Assembly: GCA_902797395.1 (NCBI GenBank)
Contig: CADBSO010000030.1
Coordinates: forward strand, 1-32,045
Direction: 5' to 3'
Origin: an uncultured Spirochaetales bacterium
Lineage (GTDB): Bacteria > Spirochaetota > Spirochaetia > Sphaerochaetales > Sphaerochaetaceae
Length of the DNA stretch: 32,045 nucleotides
Under the pieces are notes generated by a model, which had not been told where the DNA came from, did no database searches, and saw only the letters and a list, made by a program, of their open reading frames with translations. The position numbers were made by a program, and so were the translations under genes. Positions 15,568-22,484 of the stretch are shown here, one piece after another (the stretch's first letter is position 1; each line of letters begins with the position of its first letter).

Positions 15568-16326
15568 CTACATTCCGCTGGGCAAGTCCAGAAACACGCA
15601 TTCCAATTCCGGAAATCTGTTTTTCAGCATTTCCGATGTGGCTTGAACTCCGAATACCTCCGATTTGTAGTGTCCGCCTAAAAGCATGTTGACTCCGTTT
15701 TCCTTGGCTGTGGAATATGCCGTATGGCTGTGCTCGCCGGATATGAACAGGTCTGCGCCTGCGCTTGCGGCCTGTGATACGTCGTCTGCGGCGCCGCCTG
15801 ATACTATGGCGATTTTCCTGTTTTTCTTTTTTAGGAATTCATATGCTTTCATGTCGTTTTCCGCATTGAATCCGAGAAGCCGCGCGCACTCGTTGATTTC
15901 AAGTCCTTCCCGATGAGTTCCCATCCAGCCGATGTTTATTCCCTTGTACATTCCGAACTCCGTGATGTCCTCCAATCCGAGCTTTTTGGCCATGACTGAG
16001 TTATTTCCGACTTCCTTGTGCAGATCCAGAGGCAAATGAACGCCGAATAGGGCGATGTCATTTCTGATGAGCGCGGCGATCCGGTTGTAGTGGTTGCCTG
16101 TTATCGTCAGCGAATGTGACCAGAACATGCCATGGTGAACGAACAGCATATCGGCTTTTTGGGAAGCTGCGGCGCATATTGTCTCCAGATTGGCGTCAAC
16201 GGCGAATGCGATTTTGCGGATTTCACTTTTGCTCGAATCCACTTGCAGTCCGTTTTGGCTAACATCGCTTATGTTTCCGATATTAAAATAATCGTAGAGA
16301 AAACTTATCAAAAATTCCTTCTTCAT
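15568..16326 (-). CDS. NIF3-family (YbgI/YqfO) dinuclear metal protein
   Basis: 252 residues. The family (often annotated GTP cyclohydrolase I type 2) forms toroidal hexamers with two metals. The function is uncertain. Metal-ligand motifs are all present: the VHHGMFW pair, GVHLPLDLH, and GGHYKSEVFG with the C-terminal His and Glu. The family signatures NGLQVD near residue 25 and ADLFISGEHSHTAY are clear. The ATG at 16326 was chosen for the AGAGG nine bases upstream; a TTG three codons earlier is possible. The start lies within the 3' end of the exonuclease gene (43-base overlap), so both are expressed together. Confidence 0.9.
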   Translation of the reverse strand: MKKEFLISFLYDYFNIGNISDVSQNGLQVDSSKSEIRKIAFAVDANLETICAAASQKADMLFVHHGMFWSHSLTITGNHYNRIAALIRNDIALFGVHLPLDLHKEVGNNSVMAKKLGLEDITEFGMYKGINIGWMGTHREGLEINECARLLGFNAENDMKAYEFLKKKNRKIAIVSGGAADDVSQAASAGADLFISGEHSHTAYSTAKENGVNMLLGGHYKSEVFGVQATSEMLKNRFPELECVFLDLPSGM

Positions 16327-17764
16327 AGTCCGCAACCTCTTTGAGAATTTGTTTTTTTTCGGGGCTGATATCCGATTTGATCAGCCTATTGTAGTCGGCA
16401 ACGAAAGCATCCTTTTGCTCCATGAGCCTGGTTTTCACCTGCTCGTGCCATTTGGCTAGCGTCTTTTGGCTGTATAATTCCGGAAAGTTCCTGGCAACCA
16501 TATGCGTGAACAGCGTTTTTACGCGCATTGAGTAGTTTTTGTTTTTCAAATCCCGCAATGCTCTCTCGATGTCGCTGACATTTCCGTTTTCGGCTATATC
16601 CATTAGCTCGCCGGCTTCGTTGTTGAGGAATCCGTCAAGAAGCGTTTCCTCGACTAAAAGGGGCTTGCCGCTATCGGATGTTTCATCGTTTTTGCCGGAT
16701 GCCGCAGCCTTTTTGCCTCTGAAGCTGTTGATTGGCGTGTATTCCGCAGTCCTTACGGAGTTGAGCTTTTCGAGTCTGGATTGGAGAAGCTTTCTTTCGC
16801 CCTCGTCCCCGTTTTCCTTGAAGTAATTTTCCGGATAATCGGCGTAGGGCCCTTCATTGGCTTTTATCGTATGGCAGAATTTGAACATGCTGCCGACATA
16901 ATCGCATTCGCTGCTTTTCTGCGCTTCGCCTAATTTTGCGAGGTTCTCCTCGAAGGCTTTATCGTTGCACAGCAGATCGAATGCGTAAAAGGAATTCGCA
17001 TCGCTTCCCAGTATCATAGCGAGGGTGGTGAAGTCGAAATTGTCGCGAGGCGATCTGGTGACTATCATGACCGGCATTTTCGATTTGGCCGAGCTTTCGA
17101 GAAATCTCGCCGGGTTGTCCTTTCTGGAATAAGACAGGTATTTGGCGAAAATTCCGTCGCACGATTTTTTTATGAGCGAGAATAATCCTGCTGTGGCTTC
17201 GACATCGCTCAGCGCATCATGCGCTTTGGTATGCGTCAGACTATTCACGCGTGACAGATGCTCCAGCTTCAAACTATCGCGCATGGTTCCGTCATCTTTT
17301 GCGACTTGAACGTATTTCAGGGAATCCCGGCTCATGTGGTGCACGGCTTTTGTTATGGTGAAGCAATCCAGCGATCTGTTTCTGAACGGTTCGTAGGGCT
17401 GCATGAGATTCCTGAAGAACAGGAAATTCATAACCCAATTGTCGAATGTGGTGTTGTTGTATCCTGATATTATCGTTTTTCCCGGTTTCGTCATGAGCAC
17501 CGATTTGGCTTTTCTTGCGAACTCGAGCTCATTGTCTCCGTGCTCGTTTGCGAATTGCGGAGTTATTCCCGTGAGTATGCAAGCCTCCAGAGACGGCATA
17601 TGGTCCTCAGGCAGCTTGCAGTAGAGTATCGTTCCGTCATCAATCGGTTCGAAATCCGAGGAATACCTCCTCGCTGCGAATTGGGAAACGCATGTGTATT
17701 TCGGTCTTATGTCGAAGGTTTCCAGATCATAGATCAGAAAATCGCTGTTTTCAATGTTTGCCAT
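16283..17764 (-). CDS. sbcB: Exodeoxyribonuclease I
   Basis: 493 residues, close to E. coli ExoI (475). It degrades single-stranded DNA 3' to 5' and acts in mismatch repair and recombination. The exonuclease domain is of the DEDDh type: Asp13 and Glu15 in YDLETFD, GYNNTTFDNWVMNFLFFRNL, and His182 and Asp187 in HTKAHDALSDVEAT. ILTGITPQFANEHGDNE and SLKLEHLSRVN also match ExoI closely. The C-terminal half contains a low-complexity linker (KKAAASGKNDETSDSGK) before the helical domain. The gene overlaps the upstream pcnB-like gene by 14 bases and the downstream NIF3 gene by 44. ExoI is best known from gammaproteobacteria, so its presence here may reflect transfer. Confidence 0.9.
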   Translation of the reverse strand: MANIENSDFLIYDLETFDIRPKYTCVSQFAARRYSSDFEPIDDGTILYCKLPEDHMPSLEACILTGITPQFANEHGDNELEFARKAKSVLMTKPGKTIISGYNNTTFDNWVMNFLFFRNLMQPYEPFRNRSLDCFTITKAVHHMSRDSLKYVQVAKDDGTMRDSLKLEHLSRVNSLTHTKAHDALSDVEATAGLFSLIKKSCDGIFAKYLSYSRKDNPARFLESSAKSKMPVMIVTRSPRDNFDFTTLAMILGSDANSFYAFDLLCNDKAFEENLAKLGEAQKSSECDYVGSMFKFCHTIKANEGPYADYPENYFKENGDEGERKLLQSRLEKLNSVRTAEYTPINSFRGKKAAASGKNDETSDSGKPLLVEETLLDGFLNNEAGELMDIAENGNVSDIERALRDLKNKNYSMRVKTLFTHMVARNFPELYSQKTLAKWHEQVKTRLMEQKDAFVADYNRLIKSDISPEKKQILKEVADYEEGIFDKFSLRLF

Positions 17765-18833
17765 CGGTTTTCCTTACATTGGAGTCGTTGTCCAAAAGCA
17801 CCGATGTCCTATCCATGAGCAGTTTCACGATGCCTTCCAGGTTCTTGTTCGGAATGTTGAAATGCCTGAATATGACTTTTAGGGTAGTGAACAGATCCCT
17901 TTTTATGACATCTCTGTTTTCGCGGCTGCGCACGTTGATCTTATTGTAGACATGGGCGATCATGGAATAGGCGCCCAGTTCTATGATCTTGTTTCTTGTG
18001 ACTGGAAAATTGCTTATCACAGTATCGAAGTATTTCAGATTCGCGGTCAGCACCGGATTTCCGATTTTGATGTCATATGATATCTTCGGGAGTATGTAGT
18101 TGAGTATTCCGACTTTCTGCAATTCCTTGAGTATTTCCAGGGATTGGCCTGATTGTAGGATCTTTATCAGCTCCTCGAATAATCTGCTGGTCGAGACATC
18201 CTCTATCATTGCGGCGTCCTCTTCCATCTTGGCGCGTAATTCCCTGCCTATGGACAGTCCGTCCTTGATCGAGTATTTGATGCCTCTGATTATGCGGACG
18301 GGATCCTCCTTGAATATCTTTTCCCTGTCGATTATCTCAACTAGGCGCTTATTCTCGATCAGATCCTCATATCCGCCGACGTAGTCGTATATTTTCTGCG
18401 AGCCCGGATCGTAATACAGCGCATTTATCGTGAAATCCCTGCGATAGGCGTCTTCTTCGATGGAGCCGTATATGTTCACGTTGCTTTTGGATTCAAGAGC
18501 TCTGAATGTGGCGACCTCTATTATCTTGTTGTTCTGAAAATAGAAGTGGGCGAGCTTGAATCTGTGGCCTATTATGCGCACGTTTCTGAAGTGGGATTTG
18601 AGCTGGCTAGGGGTCATTGACGTGACAATGTCGAAATCCTTGGGTTTCTTGCCTAGGATCAGATCCCTTACCGCGCCGCCGACTATGAATGCATCTCCGC
18701 CGAAATATTTTATCTTGTTGACGATTTTAACCGCATCCTCATCCAAAAGGCTGGCGCTTATCTTGTGCTCTTTCTTCTCATAGACGCACGCTACGATGTT
18801 GGCATTTCCTTTGCTTATTACTTTTTTCAGCAT
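17751..18833 (-). CDS. pcnB: Poly(A) polymerase / CCA tRNA nucleotidyltransferase family protein
   Basis: Class II nucleotidyltransferase of 360 residues. Head-domain motifs are FIVGGAVRDLILG, then DFDIVT with the catalytic Asp pair, RRDFTINALYY, and DPVRIIRGIKYSI. The C-terminal half is helical (TSRLFEELIKILQSGQSLEIL and onwards), as in PcnB. Whether it adds poly(A) tails or CCA ends cannot be told from these motifs alone. PcnB is favoured because of the absence of an HD domain and the LFEELIK-type neck. It begins 48 bases downstream of the small lipoprotein gene and overlaps sbcB. No ribosome-binding site is obvious before the ATG. Confidence 0.85.
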   Translation of the reverse strand: MLKKVISKGNANIVACVYEKKEHKISASLLDEDAVKIVNKIKYFGGDAFIVGGAVRDLILGKKPKDFDIVTSMTPSQLKSHFRNVRIIGHRFKLAHFYFQNNKIIEVATFRALESKSNVNIYGSIEEDAYRRDFTINALYYDPGSQKIYDYVGGYEDLIENKRLVEIIDREKIFKEDPVRIIRGIKYSIKDGLSIGRELRAKMEEDAAMIEDVSTSRLFEELIKILQSGQSLEILKELQKVGILNYILPKISYDIKIGNPVLTANLKYFDTVISNFPVTRNKIIELGAYSMIAHVYNKINVRSRENRDVIKRDLFTTLKVIFRHFNIPNKNLEGIVKLLMDRTSVLLDNDSNVRKTDGKH

Positions 18834-18881
18834 ATTGGAATCAAGCGGCTGGCGTCCGAATCATCGGTTCGCCTGCCGGAA

Positions 18882-19286
18882 TCATTTTTTAGTCAGACCG
18901 TATGTTTTTCCGCCTGACAGCAGCGAATACGATCCGTCGTTTCCTTTTGCTATGGTGAAGTCAACTGTTTTTGAGGTTGAGGCTCCCATGATTTCCGTTT
19001 TCGCGGTTATTGAGAAACCGAACTCCGTCGCAGTTGATTTTGTGATTTTGGCGTTGGCGTCTATCTGGATTCCCGCAACCGTTTTGATTTGCGTATCTTT
19101 TCCCCAGCTCATTTTGGAATCCATTCCGAACTCATCTATGGAAACGTCATTGGAAGATATCTCGAAAGATGCGATTCCCGCGCTCCATTTTCCGATAGCC
19201 CAATCGGGCACTTTGCTGCTCTTGCAGCCTATTGCTGAAAGGATGATTAATGCCAGAACGCATATGCATGCCAATTGTTTTTTCAT
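18882..19286 (-). CDS. Small hypothetical lipoprotein
   Basis: 134 residues with a clear lipoprotein signal peptide (MKKQLACICVLALIILSAIG before Cys21). The mature part has WAIGKWSAGIASFEIS near its N-terminus and a C-terminal GNDGSYSLLSGGKTYGLTKK. The alternating pattern suggests a small lipocalin-like or other beta-barrel fold, but I do not recognise the family. The start is certain: AGGAGG lies six bases upstream of the ATG at 19286. It is the first gene of the minus-strand run with pcnB, sbcB and NIF3, though a separate message is possible. Confidence 0.75.
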   Translation of the reverse strand: MKKQLACICVLALIILSAIGCKSSKVPDWAIGKWSAGIASFEISSNDVSIDEFGMDSKMSWGKDTQIKTVAGIQIDANAKITKSTATEFGFSITAKTEIMGASTSKTVDFTIAKGNDGSYSLLSGGKTYGLTKK

Positions 19287-19322
19287 CGTGACCTCCTGTT
19301 TGCTGTGTCTTTTGCTGGCTTT

Positions 19323-19420
19323 AGGGTGCTTCCGAAAATCCTGGAATCGGATCATGTCCGTGTTTTGGACCTGAAAATCACAGGCGCTCTCTGGACAGAA
19401 GGTTTTTGGAAGCGCCCTTA
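19323..19420. repeat. Inverted pair of dispersed repeat ends (MITE-like)
   Basis: AGGGTGCTTCCGAAAATCC (19323-19341) and, inverted, GGTTTTTGGAAGCGCCCT (19401-19418) frame a unit of about 96 bases, so it has imperfect terminal inverted repeats. The right half (19370-19420) is the reverse complement of the 51-base head at 5436-5486 with few differences. The adjacent bases 19421-19722 hold no gene I can support, only a hairpin (GCAAAA/TTTTGC, 19466-19484). Confidence 0.6.
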
Positions 19421-19722
19421 AAATCCAGATTGCTGGAATATTATACTATTATATATCATTCGCTGGCAAAATGCACTATTTTGCAAATATGCTTGTCCTT
19501 TGATAACATTAGAAAGAGATTTTTTCAAAATTCATTACTTCGTGTTGCTTGCTCATTCGAATCGGCGGACGTTTTCCTTCTTTGGAAAAAAAAACGCCTC
19601 GGATTCCATGTGAAAACGCCATGTTTCACCTTGGGTGAAGGCAGAACGCCGGATCCGCGTTTTTTCGGAGAATATTTCGGTTCGCAATAGCCATCGCATC
19701 ATTTTGAAATGCGTTTTGAGAA

Positions 19723-19773
19723 AAGGGCGCTCTTGAAAATCCGCCGTTTGGCGATAGCCTGTGGACTTCAGAC
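19723..19773 (+). repeat. Diverged 51-base copy of the dispersed repeat head
   Basis: It begins AAGGGCGCTCTTGAAAATCC and ends in CCTGTGGACTTCAGAC, aligning over its full length with 5436-5486. The following bases to 19838 may be more of the element but have no second copy here for comparison. Confidence 0.55.
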
Positions 19774-19838
19774 CCGAAAGGCATAGGCGGAATCGGACTC
19801 CGAGGCTTTCGGGAGCGTTCGAAATTTTGAAGCGGGGT

Positions 19839-19859
19839 ATGGCAAGATGATTTTGCCAT
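19839..19859 (+). promoter_or_regulatory. Perfect inverted repeat upstream of adenine deaminase
   Basis: ATGGCAA and TTGCCAT are separated by seven bases and end 29 bases before the ade start codon. It could be an operator or an mRNA hairpin. It could also belong to the intergenic repeat element just upstream. Confidence 0.35.
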
Positions 19860-19888
19860 GTGTTTGGAAGCGACCGGAGGGGTAGTCA

Positions 19889-21640
19889 ATGGCCAGATCA
19901 AAACAGATGCTCAAAAGCATGATAAGGGCGGCGATGCTGCAGGAAAGGTGTGATATCGTCATCAGGAATTCGAGAATAGTCGATGTATGCAATCATCAGA
20001 TAGTATCGGGAAAGTCCATATTGATAAAAGGGGGATGCATAGTCGGCTTTGCGGATAATGACTATCAGGATGCGAACCAGATCATAGACGCCAGAGGGCA
20101 GTTCGCTATGCCGGGATTCATAAACGCTCATGTTCATATAGAATCATCTCATCTTTCCATGGATCAGTTCGCCAAGGCTGTGATTCCGTTCGGGACCACT
20201 ACGGTCATCGCGGATCCTCATGAGATATGCAACGTATGCGGTTTGGATGGCTTGGATTATTTGTATGAGGCATCCGAGAAAACGCCGCTTTCGGTGTTTT
20301 TCATGATACCGTCCTGTGTTCCTGCAACTCGTTTCGAGCATTCCGGAGCCGAGATAAAAGCCGCGGACATAGAATCGAGAATGAATCTCGAGCGCGTGCT
20401 CGGACTTGGAGAGCTGATGGATTACGTAGGCGTGATAAATGCTAGCGACGATATCCTTGACAAGATCGCGGTTGCTGAAAAGCACAACAAGGTCATAGAC
20501 GGCCACTCGCCGCTGCTCAAGGACAACTCTCTTGATGCTTATATCGTCTCCGGAGCCATGACCGATCATGAATGCGCTACCCCCGAGGAGCTTCGGGAAA
20601 GAACCTCAAAAGGCATGTATGTTCTTTTGAGGCAGGGATCCGCATGCCATGACACCGCAAAGCTCAGCAAGGGCGTGGACGAGTATAATTCGAGGTTCTG
20701 CCTTTTCTGCACTGATGATCGCCAGCCGGGCAGCATTTTCGCCGAAGGGGATATCAACAACAATGTCAGGATAGCGATTGAAAACGGAATCAACCCCATA
20801 ACTGCGATACAGATGGCATCTCTCAATGCGGCAACTGCCCACAACCTGCGGGACAGGGGCAGCATCACGCCGGGCAAGAGGGCTGACATAATACTCTCCA
20901 AGAGCATTTCCAAACCGGTTCCATCATGCGTTCTCATTGGCGGGAAGGTGGTCGCAAGGGATGGCGAGTATCTTGTCGATACGGCTTCGGTAGAATCGGA
21001 TAAGGTGATGGGAAAGGTGAACATAGGCCTTTTCAGGAAGTCTGACATCGCGCTCAAGCTGAACAGCAAAAAAGTTCATGTCATAAAGGTGAATCCCGGT
21101 AGCGTTGTGACGGATGATGTCATAGAGGAGGTCGAAACGGATGAAAAGGGGCGTTTCGTATGCTCGCAGGACAAGGATATAGTCAAGATCGCGGTGATAG
21201 AGCGTCATAAGGGAACTGGAAACGTCGGAGTCGGATTGCTGACAGGATACGGATTGAAGCGCGGCGCGATCGCTCTGTCGATAGCTCACGATTCGCATAA
21301 CCTCATAGTTGTCGGCCGCAATGATGATGACATGTTCGCAGCGATAAAGGAGCTTGAGAACATCCGTGGCGGAATAGCTCTGGTGAATGAGGGGCGGGTC
21401 ATCAAGTCTCTTCCGCATGAGATAGCAGGTCTTATGACCGCCAAGAGGGGACTTCTGGATTTGTCGCACGAGCTTGATGAGATAAACAGGATTGCCATTG
21501 ATGAGCTTGGCGTTTCGCCTGAGGTGGAGCCGGTGATGACGCTTTGCTTCATGGCGCTGCCTGTCATACCGTCATTGAAAATCACTGATAACGGCTTGTT
21601 CGATGTTATCAGGTTCAAGCCCATACCGGTGGAAGCTTGA
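19889..21640 (+). CDS. ade: Adenine deaminase
   Basis: 583 residues, the usual length of bacterial Ade, which converts adenine to hypoxanthine and ammonia in purine salvage. It has an amidohydrolase fold: GQFAMPGFINAHVHIESSHL holds the first metal-binding histidines, followed by FGTTTVIADPHE, VIDGHSPLL, SGAMTDHECATPEE and CTDDRQP with the catalytic acids. RGSITPGKRADIIL is the C-terminal return to the small domain. The C-terminal domain has GYGLKRGAIALSIAHDSHN and GGIALV, specific to Ade rather than other amidohydrolases. GGAGG lies nine bases before the ATG. The stop codon overlaps the start of the HAD gene. Confidence 0.95.
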   Translation: MARSKQMLKSMIRAAMLQERCDIVIRNSRIVDVCNHQIVSGKSILIKGGCIVGFADNDYQDANQIIDARGQFAMPGFINAHVHIESSHLSMDQFAKAVIPFGTTTVIADPHEICNVCGLDGLDYLYEASEKTPLSVFFMIPSCVPATRFEHSGAEIKAADIESRMNLERVLGLGELMDYVGVINASDDILDKIAVAEKHNKVIDGHSPLLKDNSLDAYIVSGAMTDHECATPEELRERTSKGMYVLLRQGSACHDTAKLSKGVDEYNSRFCLFCTDDRQPGSIFAEGDINNNVRIAIENGINPITAIQMASLNAATAHNLRDRGSITPGKRADIILSKSISKPVPSCVLIGGKVVARDGEYLVDTASVESDKVMGKVNIGLFRKSDIALKLNSKKVHVIKVNPGSVVTDDVIEEVETDEKGRFVCSQDKDIVKIAVIERHKGTGNVGVGLLTGYGLKRGAIALSIAHDSHNLIVVGRNDDDMFAAIKELENIRGGIALVNEGRVIKSLPHEIAGLMTAKRGLLDLSHELDEINRIAIDELGVSPEVEPVMTLCFMALPVIPSLKITDNGLFDVIRFKPIPVEA

Positions 21641-22302
21641 TCCCCGAGAGCGCGCTGAAAGGCGCTGGATTCTGCATTTTCGATTTGGACGGAACGTTGG
21701 CGGATACCGAGCCGCTTCATTGGAAAGCCTATGGCGTTCTGCTTGAAAGGCTGTATGGGGTGAGGCTTGACGGGGATCATATCCGCAAATACATAGGCTT
21801 GACGGAAGATGTCATATACAGGATGATTGAGTCCGATTATGGCATCTCCATAAATGATGACCAATTCCTCCACGACAGATTGGAGGCCTATTTGCGTTTG
21901 GTTGAGGACTGCGATTTGAATGCGAACGCATGGGTTGGGGAGTTTTTTTCCGCTCATCCCGATACCGTGAACATGCTTCTGACATCGCAGGTTCCGCATA
22001 TCGCCAACAGGATGCTGAGGCATCTGGGTTTGGATGGCAGATTCGACGAGAGGCTCAGGATAAGCGCATACAAGTCAGCATTGTCCAAATCTGATGTTCT
22101 TCATAACCCGATTCTGCATTTCAGGGCCGTTTGTCCGGACTTGAAGCCAGAGGATGTTCCGCCCGGCAGCATTGTCGTGTTCGAGGATGCGCAGCGGTAT
22201 TGCCGGATAGCCAAGGAATGCGGCTGGACAGCGATCGGCATAAGCCATTCTCTTAATAGGGGGACCCTGACCTGTTGTGACGCCGTGATTGAGATCGGCT
22301 GA
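21637..22302 (+). CDS. HAD-superfamily phosphatase (phosphoglucomutase-like)
   Basis: 221 residues. Motif I is FDLDGTLAD (nucleophile Asp16, acid/base Asp18), followed by a helical cap with the TEPLHWKAYGVLLERLYG pattern of beta-phosphoglucomutase-like enzymes. Motif II is LLTSQ, and motif IV is VVFEDA. The substrate cannot be inferred from the sequence. A longer stretch than usual between motifs II and IV (KSALSKSDVLHNPILHF) includes the motif III lysine. Translation appears to begin at the TTG at 21637, which overlaps the ade stop (TTGA), so the two are coupled. It may clear a sugar or nucleotide phosphate. Confidence 0.8.
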   Translation: MIPESALKGAGFCIFDLDGTLADTEPLHWKAYGVLLERLYGVRLDGDHIRKYIGLTEDVIYRMIESDYGISINDDQFLHDRLEAYLRLVEDCDLNANAWVGEFFSAHPDTVNMLLTSQVPHIANRMLRHLGLDGRFDERLRISAYKSALSKSDVLHNPILHFRAVCPDLKPEDVPPGSIVVFEDAQRYCRIAKECGWTAIGISHSLNRGTLTCCDAVIEIG

Positions 22303-22356
22303 TGGGTGATGGCGCGCTTAGATCTCTTTGAACATAGCGCTTGAAAATAACTGGGA

Positions 22357-22420
22357 ATAAAAAAGCCCGTCAACACGGGCTGTGATTTCGGTAAAACCTT
22401 ATTTGAACTCGTTAAGGTAT
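22357..22420 (-). ncRNA. tracrRNA of the type II-A CRISPR system
   Basis: Read on the minus strand, ATACCTTAAC pairs perfectly with repeat bases 9-18 (GTTAAGGTAT). GAGT forms the bulge opposite GA, and TCAAAT pairs with repeat bases 1-6 (GTTTGA, one G-U). This is the same upper stem/bulge/lower stem layout as in S. pyogenes. AAGGTTTTACCGAAATCA then supplies a nexus-like GGU/ACC hairpin, and the terminator hairpin with six U residues ends the RNA. The predicted size is about 64 nt with a single 3' hairpin. The start is estimated from the -10 box. RNase III and Cas9 would process the duplex. Confidence 0.92.
22359..22381 (-). terminator. Terminator hairpin of the tracrRNA
   Basis: AGCCCGT and ACGGGCT pair around a four-base loop, followed on the minus strand by six T residues (22364-22359). 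No U-tract exists on the plus side, which shows it serves the minus-strand RNA and not the HAD gene. Confidence 0.9.
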
Positions 22421-22431
22421 GGTTTTATAAT
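22403..22431 (+). promoter_or_regulatory. Predicted cas9 operon promoter
   Basis: TTGAAC (22403-22408), a 17-base spacer and a consensus TATAAT (22426-22431). Transcription would begin near 22438, leaving a leader with GGAGG six bases before the cas9 ATG. The -35 box lies inside the tracrRNA anti-repeat. Confidence 0.75.
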
Positions 22432-22455
22432 AATATCGTGTACTGCTTTTGTCAA
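22427..22455 (-). promoter_or_regulatory. Predicted tracrRNA promoter
   Basis: On the minus strand: a perfect TTGACA (22455-22450), a 17-base spacer and TATTAT (22432-22427). The predicted start is near 22420, right before the anti-repeat. Five of its six -10 positions are also -10 positions of the cas9 promoter on the other strand. Confidence 0.8.
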
Positions 22456-22484
22456 ATCGTAAATACATATAGTGGAGGCAATAT

